Notes under the pieces: model-generated
What the model was told of the DNA's origin: nothing
Databases searched by the model: none
Seen by the model: the letters and a program-made list of their open reading frames with translations, nothing else
Shown here: positions 53,666 through 63,079 of the stretch, in pieces
How the letters are laid out: every line of letters begins with the position of its first letter
Position numbering within the stretch: the stretch's first letter is position 1
DNA from: Dryocosmus kuriphilus
Lineage: Eukaryota; Arthropoda; Insecta; Hymenoptera; Cynipidae
Direction: 5' to 3'
Length of the DNA stretch: 64,000 nucleotides
NCBI GenBank assembly: GCA_038277395.1
Contig: CM076195.1
Coordinates: 21,476,327-21,540,326 of the forward strand
Position numbers and translations under genes: made by a program

Positions 53666-53797
53666 ACACTAACCTCGGATTGGTCTTGTTTTGAAGGTAA
53701 GGGGTCAGGCTACGCGACAGTGTTACCAACATGTCGAAAAAGTATTCCCTACAGCTGTGAGAATACCAGTACACTTACTTTCTGGACGTGCCTCGTA

Positions 53798-54891
53798 GGT
53801 AAAGAAGAAAAATCGCTGTTGGTAACTTATTATTGATTTTTTTAAGGCTATAGGTGGTGCCAGGTATGCTCTTATTTATTTGGGATCAAAATTGTCAGAA
53901 AGACTGTAACAAGTGTGAAAGTTTTAATCAAAATGTCGGATACCAAAATTGGAACCATATTTAAACATATTTAATTTCCCAACTTTTGAACTTCATATCT
54001 CATTTCTTGTTTTATGTAATATGTAAATCGAACTCATGCAACCTGCACGACCCAAATTACCCACGACAAGCGGAACTTCTCCAAATGCTCCGATAGGCGG
54101 CCGGGCTTATTATACCAGCTGACACAATTGTAAGTATTCAGGACCAGACGCTCCTTCCTTACTGCCTTGTATTTACTGTGGCAAATTTTCATCGCAATTT
54201 ATTATTCCAAGCGGACATGATTTGGGACAAAAGGAGTATCGATAATACTTCCAGTTTTATTTTCTTTGAAAAACATTTTTTCGAATTTGCAACGAAACAA
54301 ATTAGAGGCTCCTACTTTATTGCATCCTCTTTCATTTTCCAAACTTTCAGAGCGACACTTTATTTCGTTTGGACAAGAGTTGGGAGAAACGAAGTTCCGG
54401 ACTAGCTTAGTCACGTGAGTCCCCTTATATGTGTACTTAAAAGGATCTGTGAAGAAAAAACTACGCAAAATTAATATTTACGACCAATAGACCAAGAAAT
54501 ACTTGATGCTCGTTTAGAGGGTAGTTTTTGGGGTATGCTGGAAGGGGGTTGGGGTGAGTTTAAAATTACCAATCAAGGTGGGACCACTAAACGTGAAATT
54601 AAAAAAAAAGTATTCACTTTTTTTAAGAACCTCACAAAATCAGCCATTTTTTTCATAGAATATCTCCTAAACTAGAACCGATGATAAGGGCCCTTTTCAT
54701 ATGAACGTCCACATATGTAAACAAGTACAGAGGAAAAATTGTTCAACTCAACGATATGGTCTTGTATCTCTAAACGTATCTCTTAAATAAAGTCATTATT
54801 AGTCGGACTAATTAGGACAGACTTATCAGATATAAATAGTCAATTAAAAATTTTGTTTAAATGTTATCAGCAATTTATTTAATAGTACATT
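53798..54891. other. Intergenic stretch, nothing recognised
   Basis: AT-rich with short frames only. The frames on both strands at 54178-54468 overlap and neither shows a domain. Confidence 0.45.
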
Positions 54892-55043
54892 GTGTTCGGC
54901 GAAGCCGAGAGCCATGCTTCCCGGCCGAGGACCGACGTTTTTTGTACGAGTCGTAGCGGAATGCGCGCGAAGCGCGCATGGAGCAGACGAGTACAAAAAC
55001 GTCGTCCGAGGTCGGGAACGTGGCTCTCGGCATCAACGAACAC
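54892..55043. repeat. GC-rich ~150 bp hairpin
   Basis: GTGTTCGGCGAAGCCGAGAG ... GACGTTTTTTGTAC on the left pairs with GTACAAAAACGTCGTCCGAG ... GGCTCTCGGCATCAACGAAC on the right. The centre is GCGCGCGAAGCGCGC. Its GC content contrasts strongly with the AT-rich flanks. Non-coding. Confidence 0.82.
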
Positions 55044-55050
55044 ACAGTAA

Positions 55051-55380
55051 TTTACGCGACGAAATTTCGATTTCTCGCGTCATTCATGGGAAATAACGAG
55101 CAGAGAGGGACCGGTCGATACACCTTCAAAACAGCAATTTTTACAATTTGTGAATGTCGATTGAGTCTGCTTTGGTACGAAAGAGTAAGCCACGAAGTAA
55201 GCGCACTTGTTACGAGAAAGAAAGTCTAAAGATGCCCACTGCGCATGACGACGCGTACGGCAAACGAATTTTTCCCCGATATGCTATGCAGGACCCCCCA
55301 CCACAAGCGTTTTTACTCGATATGGCAATGCATCACGCGCTTCCCAGAATGGCGCGAGAAACGGAATTTCGTCGCGTAAA
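55051..55380. mobile_element. 330 bp MITE-like element adjoining the hairpin
   Basis: Ends TTTACGCGACGAAATTTCGA and inverted TTTACGCGACGAAATTCCGT. The inverted repeats extend ~40 bp (through TTCTCGCG and CCATTC). The interior is GC-richer than the flanks. Target duplication not evident. The overlapping short frames here are artefacts. Confidence 0.7.
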
Positions 55381-56204
55381 TATATTAGATGGTCTGTTTT
55401 AGACAAAAATGATTTTTTCTTAAAGTAAATCTGATCAACAAAAATTACCTATGTTCTCGTTGAATTCGGCATATCATTTCCAAAGTATTTTTTGACGCTG
55501 AAAAAGAAGATGGCCTCTATCTATTTTTTGCTATCAGGTTTCTTTAATAGATACGCTCAGCATAATTTTTTAATAAAAATTTTAAAAAATTTTTTTAGGG
55601 TTCTAAACAAATTTTGTTTGGATTTCTGTCATGCCACTTCGATGCGCTTCTTAACTTAGATTTCAAATATTACCTTTTTTTACAATAGTCTCGAAGATTT
55701 TCGAGGTAAATTCGAAACATTGCAAAAAACATGAAAAAATTTACGAAAAATTGCCAGTGCTCCTTTTCAGTTTATATATAGTTTTTAATATAAACAACGG
55801 CTCCGTTTTTTTTCTTCATGACAAACAATTATCTGAAAATAAATTTACATTCAGATAATCCATTCTTGAGATATGATTTGAAATGTACACCCATGTCTCC
55901 GAATGGGTTAAAGTTCAGTAATGCATTAGCCAATACGATTCGAAGAACTCAAATTTACTTACTCTAGAGTTTTTTAGGTTGCTGATAACGTATCTTAAGT
56001 CAGATTTTCAAATTCAAAAATGGCGTATCCAATGAGGCGGACCATATATAACTAATTTTCTAATAATCAAGAAACTCAGTATGTTCACTTAAAATTAGTA
56101 AATCTGGGATTGTTTGGGTCCCTGATTACGAAGCTCAAGTCAAATTTTGAAACTTACAATATCTGATCAATATCATGAAAGAAACAACAATTTTGTGACA
56201 TTTG
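55381..56204. other. AT-rich stretch, nothing recognised
   Basis: No gene, RNA or repeat seen. Confidence 0.45.
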
Positions 56205-56628
56205 TGTTAACATCCAAGATATCCTATCCAAGGTGGAGTAACTAACAGGAGGAACTACCAGAAACACATCCTCAGTGCCTCAGTGCCTCTGTGTGCAAAT
56301 ATAAACGAGTAAATCGAGCACATGATGCTGCTGGAATTATCCACCAACAGATTGCCTTAAATCTTGGTTTGACAGAGGAGTGTAAGCCTTATTACAAATA
56401 CTTCCCAGTAAGACTGTTAGAGAATGAACATCATCTTCTCTACTAGAACAGGACTATCCTGACGTTCCACCCAGTCAGGCATACTCGACCGGATGTCCTC
56501 TGGTGGAACAAACGCGATGACCATGTCAGAATTATTGACACCAGTGTTCCCATAAACAACAAAATTCAGCTTCGATATACTGAGAGGATTCAGAAATATG
56601 CGCAGTTGAGGCAGGATTTAGGACAGAC
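56205..56628 (+). pseudogene. LINE C-terminal region with restriction-like endonuclease remnant
   Basis: Plus-strand reading with a stop and small gaps: RRNYQKHIL; then HDAAGIIHQQIALNLGLTEE, PYYKYFPVRLLENEHHLLY, a stop, NRTILTFHP, RHTRPDVLWWNKRDDHVRII and DTSVPINNKIQLRY. RPD(V)...D and the following I-I-D are the core of the PD-(D/E)xK-like endonuclease at the C-terminus of R2/NeSL-type LINEs. The CCHC that should precede it is lost. The catalytic residues look partly preserved. Confidence 0.7.
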
Positions 56629-57450
56629 ATAATAATAGCGAATAATCGTTTTCTGTATTCAAGGCCATCCCGCGTAGAAGAAAAATGATTGACAACGACA
56701 CATTACATATTTCTCTTTTTAATAATTGACTTTTAGTCCAATTGAATTTTACTGTAATTGTAAATTTCAACTACATTTTTACTATTGTTCATTTTATTTT
56801 GTTGATTTCTAAATAGTTGTCCTTCTTGTTACTATTATTGTTATTATTGTTTTCGCTATCGTGTCGTGTATGTCTGTGCAGGTTTGTGAAAATGTGTGTG
56901 CCGTCCACCGCATGATCTATTCTATATAAAGAGTCGTTTGTCTCAGATGCCGGTTCATAAATCTGGAAGAATTCTCTTGTTTTCATTCCAATGTGCGCCT
57001 TTGACTCTCTCTGAGGTGAGTGCTTTTGCCACCTTGGAATCTGGAATAAATATCGTTCGAAATTATTTTAATTGGATACTAAGAGTTGAGGATAAATGCC
57101 TCTGATAAAGCTATTTAATATATGGCATTGTTTGTATAAAAAAAAACAAATAGTGGTTTTTCGAGTATCTATCTGAGGCATTTGTGAATTTCTTCATTTC
57201 AAAATAACACCTACTTCAGGCATACCTTTAGGCCTGAGCAATAGCGGCGATGTTTCATAGTCCAGAGTAAGATTATTTTTTTTATTTGAAGAATGCGCAA
57301 GCAGAATAATTTTTGAAACGGCATCTGACACCAACGAATGTACTAAGCACTTATCGCGTTCGCGACCGTGTTTAGTAGCAAAACATCGGGTCGAGAGTAC
57401 CTGTGAGAGGAGGTGGGCAAAATAATAATAATCTAATAATAAATTTACAT
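56205..57450 (+). mobile_element. 3' end of an R2/NeSL-like LINE with (AAT)n tail
   Basis: The coding remnant 56205-56628 is followed by a ~780 bp 3' UTR that ends GAGGAGGTGGGCAAAATAAT and an (AAT)-type tail to ~57450. 5'-truncated copies with such tails are usual for LINEs. The NYQKHIL motif connects it to the element at 1-3118, on the opposite strand. Confidence 0.65.
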
Positions 57451-58562
57451 CTCCTATTTGCTTGAAGGAAGTTCAGGAGATAGACAATGGTCACGCTTGT
57501 TTTTAGTGTGATTATGGACTATTTCTAGATGAAGTTGCCCTTCATATGTTGCCCCTATTTTCAAGTTTTGTATTCGAATACAATGTTGCATTTCACTCAT
57601 GACACGCTTTTTCCATTTTTTTCAATGAGCATTTGATTCAATTGCGTAATCTGGATAATCCCTAGGTACATCGCCATCTCTTCCTCGTACTGAATGATTG
57701 TTTTTATTTTGATATTTTCCTTCCTCCGACGATTCCTGTATAGACTGGTGTTTTTTGCCCTTCATATTTTCCTTAATTTTGTGTGTTTATCTATTCTTTT
57801 TACAGTTGTTCTCCTTTGCTTCTTTAGTTTAAGTTCCTTTTTTTCTTTTCCACTGGCTTAGTTTTTGTTTCCTTGTTCTCTTCACTGCCCGCGTGAGCCT
57901 TAGAATCAGGTTAAATAAAGACAGGGAATGTTCCAGTTGTTCGATGTTTGACAATTTAGAGCAAACAGTCTGCGTTTTTCGTGTTTCATTTTTCGTTGCC
58001 AGCTAGTTTTAGAATTGTAACTGTTGTTTGCTTCTTTATTCAAAAATACCTTTCCAAATAAAATCCTTTCTTCTTATCCGGTCTTCACACGGTCTAACGT
58101 GTTATTCAGAGTGTTAAAAGTTTACTCCTTCAATCGATTTCATTTGTGGTTTTCCAGAAGGTTGTTGAGGTTTTCCCCGAGATATCCAAGGATTCTTTGA
58201 GTTTTTACATCCTCTGGAAATTTCTCAATACCTTTTATGCTTTTTCCACTGGCATTAATTTTCTGTTCGAGATTCGGTGCTTCCTGGATCGCTACTTCGA
58301 TTTTCTTTGCTTCTTAGTAGCACGGGACCTCTGGAGTCTGTTTCTTACGTTCTTATTGACTCCCTGCTTTTGTTTCTGACTATTAACCGAAAGACATTTT
58401 CCCTCCTTCTTTTTTGTCGCAGGCGCACCAATATCTCTCCGAAGCGTTGGTTGCATTTATTTTTACAAACCACCAGCGGTTCCTTATAGTTTTTGGCTTG
58501 ATGGATTCGACTTTTAGAAACATAAACCTCTTCTTCTTCTAATTTAACTACATGAGAGTTCT
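57451..58562. other. Pyrimidine-rich stretch with an unassigned minus-strand frame
   Basis: On the minus strand, 58632-58345 is open (EEEEVYVSKSRIHQAKNYKE, RFGEILVRLRQKRRRENVFR) and overlaps the end of the LINE fragment. It does not resemble the LINE thumb and may belong to another element. Plus-strand frames here are low-complexity shadows. Confidence 0.35.
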
Positions 58563-58735
58563 CTAATAGCCCTTGAATACCTCTATCCACTTGAATGTCA
58601 TTATCCGAATTTTCGATTCTTGTTTTCTCCACCTATCAACAGCACGTGTAAGCCCAATTCTAATTCCTATCTTCATAACTTTATTCTTTTGGCATGAGTC
58701 ACATGTGGATAATAAAATATTCTCCAACCCAAAGT

Positions 58736-58963
58736 CCATTCCAATTGCTCGATTGTGCCCCTCGATTATCCTCAGAGCATGCCTGAGCTGCTCTGCCCCA
58801 GAAGCATGTATCCTAAGGTCATCCATGTAAATTACGTGAGTGACCTCATGCTCGTGATTGTGAGGCTCGCCGCAGAGGTACCCGAGAGAAATGCGTAGTG
58901 CGAGCGGTAGTGGCTGAAGCGTGATGCTAAAGAGAAGAGGGCTCATGATGTCGCCCTGAAAGT
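58736..58963 (-). pseudogene. LINE reverse transcriptase, QGD to MDD block
   Basis: Reads FQGDIMSPLLFSITLQPLPL, then VTHVIYMDDLRIHASGAEQL and HNRAIGMDFGLEN. The catalytic MDD is intact. It continues the reverse transcriptase whose upstream part ends at 60868. The FQGDIMS codons are present twice because the 20 bp direct repeat spans them. Confidence 0.78.
58944..58963. repeat. 20 bp direct repeat, left copy
   Basis: CTCATGATGTCGCCCTGAAA, identical to 60868-60887. The repeat lies in the RT QGD codons of the LINE, so it was one copy before the insertion. Confidence 0.92.
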
Positions 58964-60867
58964 GTTACGCGCTAATCCATAACACGCAAACTTTGTATTC
59001 TAATCATATGTATGCATCATGGGAATACGAGAGCTAGAGAAGGAGAGGCAGAATGACTTATGAAGGCACGTGCCAGGTATATCGCCGGGCAGAGATAATG
59101 CTTCTCCCCATAACCCCCGTCTTTGCTTGCTTGCATAAAGCATTCTAATCGCTGAAATTTATAAATGCAGAAAAAATAATCCGGAATACCGTGATTAAGA
59201 AATTATTAAAGTTTAATAAACTCTGGAATTAGCTGTGTGGAAAGTGTTCATGTGTAGCAATAGCCAAATGTCGACGAACTTTAAAGTCAGGAGATTCTTT
59301 TAACGTTAAGCGCATGAACTTTTTCACGCTTACCGACTTCTACAGTCAATAATTTCAAAACTCAGCAAAAATCCCTTCCCGGCGGGTTTCACTCAACACA
59401 CAAAATCATTGCCGAAGTCGACAAACTCTTGGCAGTTTCTTCCCGAATGTTCGATCGATCAAGTTTACAAAGTAGCTCCGCTCTACTTGGTCCCAAGGTC
59501 GAATATATGTCATTGAGTGGCGGTTATCACTCATCGCTCATGATCTGTCCGTTCCGGATTCCTTGGAGTGACTAAGTGGTATCCCGGGGAAAGTATACCG
59601 AACGCAAAATCAACGTTATTGTGTGGAGGTGAAATCCTTAAATAAATTAAGGGTTTCATTAAAAGTGTAGCTTTTAGATAAATTAAAGTCAAACTAAGAG
59701 TAAACCCTCTAAGTTTTTTAAAGTTAAAGTGAGAGTGACCTCACCACACATTAACACCAACCACCTAGTGAAATTCGGAAACTCATTTATTCGGGATGCA
59801 AAGGCCACACGGGAACCCTGAGCAGGAACATACTTGGAAGCTGATATCCATCACTGAGTGGGAACTCTACAAACTCTCCCTCGCAAAGCAAAAGCCTAAC
59901 GACGTACAAAGTAAGTGTGTGACAGATATTCCATTTATTTTGCTCGCTCCCTCTCTCGTATTCCCGAATAAAGGAACGGTAGGTATATGTTATATTTATA
60001 TGCAAACAATTAGATAGCGTAACTCCATTAAAACTTCTTACTTATAAAAATAAGAAGATGTCATACGTAAGCATACTTGAGCTTCCCTAAATCACTGTGT
60101 TTAACCAGATACCTCATCCCTTCCTAAAAATGAATAAAATTAATTAGCAGTCGCTCTCCACACAGGAGTTGGAAAAATCAACTTCCCCACGATAAAGATA
60201 AAAATAAACAACTATATAATTTATAATTCTCAGTTTGAGTTCCTCAGAACGTACGAACAATTCAACGCGTTCTAATACTGGAATAAATAATAATATTTAT
60301 TGTTTCGTAACAGAAACACTAATCAATTTTTAATTATTATTCTAAATTCTAAAGTTTAGCATATTAAAATAATTAAATTCAATTTTCAAGGCTCATTAAG
60401 CAATTTAAAGTACCTGGAAGTTTAAATTGTCTGACTTTATGTCTGAAGAAATTAAGAAAGAACGACACTCTGTTGAATTATTTGATGTCTCTGACACAGA
60501 ATCAGAACATGAGGATGAAACGGTCGACAATACAAGACATCAGATCACCACCTCCTTTGCGAATGCCAGTGAAACAAAACGCTGTTTCATTGGGTAAAAA
60601 CTCAATAAATAGCGATTCTTATCTGGAATGCAGACTCACGAAATAATTTGGGCTCACAAGAAAATTTGAAATCACGAGACAACTTAGAATTGAAAAGCAG
60701 TTTGGGGTACGAGATAACTGAGTCGTATAGGATAATTCAGGCTCGCAAAAGAATTTAAATGCAAAGAAAATTCATAATTATAAGAGTATGATTTTGATAT
60801 TGAAGAGTTAGATAAGCTAGTTGTTAAGATTGATAAATTAAAAATGACATGAATAAGTCAGAAAAAC
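58964..60867 (+). mobile_element. 5' fragment of an LTR retrotransposon flanked by 20 bp direct repeats
   Basis: It starts GTGTTACGCGCTAATCCATA; TGTTACG is an LTR-like start. It probably contains a ~780 bp LTR (to about 59749, with AATAAA near 59641) and an untranslated leader. At 60439 an open frame begins MSEEIKKERHSVELFDVSDT, acidic, like a Gag N-terminus, ending at a stop 52 codons on. Weak Gag-like reading continues (SRNNLGSQENLKSRDNLEL). There is no second LTR and no pol. The element stops at AGTCAGAAAAA. Identity as Ty3/gypsy is inferred, not proved. Confidence 0.55.
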
Positions 60868-60887
60868 TCATGATGTCGCCCTGAAAA
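60868..60887. repeat. 20 bp direct repeat, right copy
   Basis: Identical to 58944-58963. It is preceded by a run of five A at the end of the inserted fragment. Confidence 0.92.
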
Positions 60888-61078
60888 ACTTCCCTGTGGA
60901 AGGTTACACTATTAGTTTTCACACGATGTTTTCCAGATGAGATGGTAAATCTGGTTTTTCAGAGAGAAGTCAATCTCTCTATGCATCCCACTGTATGTGG
61001 GCGTATCTTCAAGCTTTCCAACAGACTGATGATAAGTCTATAACAGGTTGAATGGAAAGCTGCCCGGTAGTGAATCCA

Positions 61079-61543
61079 CACTGAAAAAATTTTGGCACAC
61101 CGTTTGTCTCTATAGGGACAACAGCAGCGCCAAACACCGAGGCAAATCTTGTACCTCCGTAAGGGGCAACATATGTCCCTTCTTGGTATAGCAGACGTAC
61201 TTCTACCGCACAAGCGTTGCACGAACTATGTAGTATAAACGTTGTCTCTTATTTCGGAACACATTCTATACCTTTTTTGCAAGCCAGAATTGTTAAATAA
61301 TTTAAAACTGTACATTTTTTGGATGCATAGTAAATTCCAACTATACATAGTGCGACCATGGAGTGAATGGTGCGACTACTGCCTCAGTTTTGGCGCACGA
61401 GTTGTTCCACACATAAGGGATAACATTTGCCCCTTACTTTCGCGCGTCTGTGCTCCCAAAATCTGTGCAACGGTTGCCCCAAACCTGTAGCGCAAACGGC
61501 GTACTGTAGATGGTGCAAGCGGTGTGCCGAAATTTTTTCAGTG
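61079..61543. mobile_element. 465 bp MITE-like element with CA flanks
   Basis: Ends CACTGAAAAAATTTTGGCAC and, inverted, CACTGAAAAAATTTCGGCAC, extended by ACCG(T/C)TTG. CA is found on both sides (61077-61078 and 61544-61545), and the LINE reading is restored across the site when one CA is kept. Interior subterminal words such as AAGGGGCAACA and AAGGGATAACA are also inverted. No transposase. Confidence 0.82.
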
Positions 61544-62089
61544 CAGGCCATTGACAAATTACGCTTGCAGAATTTAGCGTCTTTTCGGAAGTTTCCGTCG
61601 ATTAGCAAGCTTTTCCATCAACCCGCTGTACACTTTTCTGAACCGCGTTATTCGTAAACCTCTCGCCACGCAGGAAAGATTTTCCGAACAATCCTATCTT
61701 TCAGGATAGCTGTAAAGATCTTGTGTACCGTGTTCAGATATGGTAATGGAATAAAAATCCGGGACAGATGCTAGTGTGTTGAAGAAAACTCCTTTCACCA
61801 TACGCTCTTGATACCATCCGGGCTAGCCGTGGAAAAGTTCTTCGTGTCCTTGAAGCGTTCCTCACCTCTTCTGCAGTAATTGGTGGAAATTTCTCTTCAG
61901 ATCTTATGAGGTTATCGCACAGCTTCTTGAGGCGGACAGTGTTTTCAGCGTCTTCTATTAAAGGCTCTCGCACGTCGTAAGTCTCACTCCGAAATGTCTC
62001 GATCTCCTCCGAATTAGGCGAATTTTTTACAGAAATTGGATGATAGTGGAACGGACACGATGGGTCCAAGAGAAACTGTTGAGTTTTTG

Positions 62090-63079
62090 AGGGCGATATC
62101 ATGAGCCCTCTTCCCTTTTGCATCATGCTTCAGCCATTATCTCTCGCACTACGCAATTATCTCTATTACCTCTGCGGCGGCGAGCCTAACAATCGACCTC
62201 ATAAGGTCACTCATGCAATTTACATGGACGACTTTAAGATCCATCATTCTGGGGCAAAGAAGCTCAGGCATGCTTTGGGGATCGTCGAGGGGTAGAGGCG
62301 AGAAATTGGACTAGCCTTTGAATAAAAATAAGTCTGCGAAGATTCATTTGAAGTGAGGACGAATTTCTGGCATCCCAAATGCATCTGAGCTCGTAGATGG
62401 TAGCGCCATCATCCATTTTGGTGCTAAAGTGATCCACCTATTCCTGGGCGTGCCCGAGAGTCGCATTCAGGATATAACATCAGTGAAGGAGGCTCCCCGA
62501 GGCAGACACAAAAGTTTTCTCCGGCAGATCTGGTCTTCCAACCTGTCAGCGAGGAACAAGGTGTCTGGAACTAACATGCATGCCATCCCGGTTCTACTAT
62601 CTTCATTTGGCGTGGGTTAATGGACGAAGAACGAAATCGCGGCCCTCGACATAGCCACGCGTAAGGACTCACATATGCAGAAGAGTTGGCAAATCAACTG
62701 GTCTGTTCTGTACTTGTACATCCCACGCCGCCTAGACGGGCGCGGATTTTTAAATCTTCAGCGTCTTCATGATCGAAGTGTTCTGGGTACAGCTCACATT
62801 GTCAAAAATGGAAGAGCTCCTTTCTTGGCTAAGGTTAGGAGTAACGAGATGATTTTCAACGGAGCGTTCCTTTATACAGCCGCGGAGCAGGCCCACCAGA
62901 CACTTAGCCTAAATTTTAACATGAGACGTAAGGAAAGTGCCTTATTCCATCTAGATCCCTCATTTTTAAAAGTTCAAGTGAAGAAATCAAAGGTTAACAA
63001 CTTCTTTGAACAGCTTCTCGAGATGAAAATTCACGGAAGCGTTTACAGAAATGTGAAAGATCAGTCCTTCTTGACATAA
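62090..63079 (+). pseudogene. LINE reverse transcriptase C-terminal half, plus strand
   Basis: Starts at GDIMSPLPFCIMLQPLSLAL, then VTHAIYMDDFKIHHSGAKKL, the same MDD family. After a stop and small indels: FLGVPESRIQDITSVKEAP, SSNLSARNKVSGTNMHAIPV and IAALDIATRKDSHMQK. The open frame 62675-63079 contains LYIPRRLDGRGFLNLQRLHD, the conserved post-RT R-x-x-G-R-G block. It ends at a stop before any CCHC. It lies head to head against the minus-strand copy and overlaps its 5' end by ~35 bp of sequence. Confidence 0.75.

Larger units (their letters stand above)
50486..53795 (-). mobile_element. Mariner shell with a large internal replacement
   Basis: Ends CGAGGCACGTCCAGAAAGTA and, inverted, the same word at 53776-53795, with TA at 50484-50485 and 53796-53797. 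At 3,310 bp it is far longer than a mariner (~1.3 kb). Only the 3' part of a transposase is present (50585-50825). The rest of the interior is unrelated sequence containing two unknown minus-strand frames, an inverted-repeat element, a mini-MITE and a hairpin. Confidence 0.8.
58563..62126 (-). mobile_element. LINE with MDD-type RT, minus strand, split by two insertions
   Basis: Reading from 62126 downward: pre-RT and RT entry (62126-61544), then after a 465 bp MITE the RT middle (61078-60868), then after a 1.9 kb LTR-element fragment the QGD and MDD region (58963-58736). The reading is collinear when both insertions are ignored. Related in motif and layout to 1-3118. It is truncated after the MDD block (FGLEN) near 58736, and the following 170 bp to 58563 may be foreign. 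Confidence 0.75.
60868..62126 (-). pseudogene. LINE reverse transcriptase, N-terminal half
   Basis: The frame at 62126-61734 has EPLIEDAENTVRLKKLCDNL and FPPITAEEV, the pre-RT region. The reading shifts frame near 61810-61740 to give LNTVHKIFTAILKDRIVRK, the equivalent of the LSTLYKCLTAI block in the 1-3118 element, and LLIDGNFRKDAKFCKRNLSM. After the MITE it reads YRAAFHSTCYRLIISLLESL and REVFQGDIMS at the QGD motif. A stop precedes KTRFTISSGKH. Inactive. Confidence 0.72.

Noticed and set aside
54890..55402. Overlapping Arg-rich frames
   Set aside because: They arise from the GC-rich hairpin and MITE.
58146..58489. Hydrophobic Phe/Leu-rich frames that look like membrane proteins
   Set aside because: They are the antisense of an A/G-rich minus-strand region and are low complexity.
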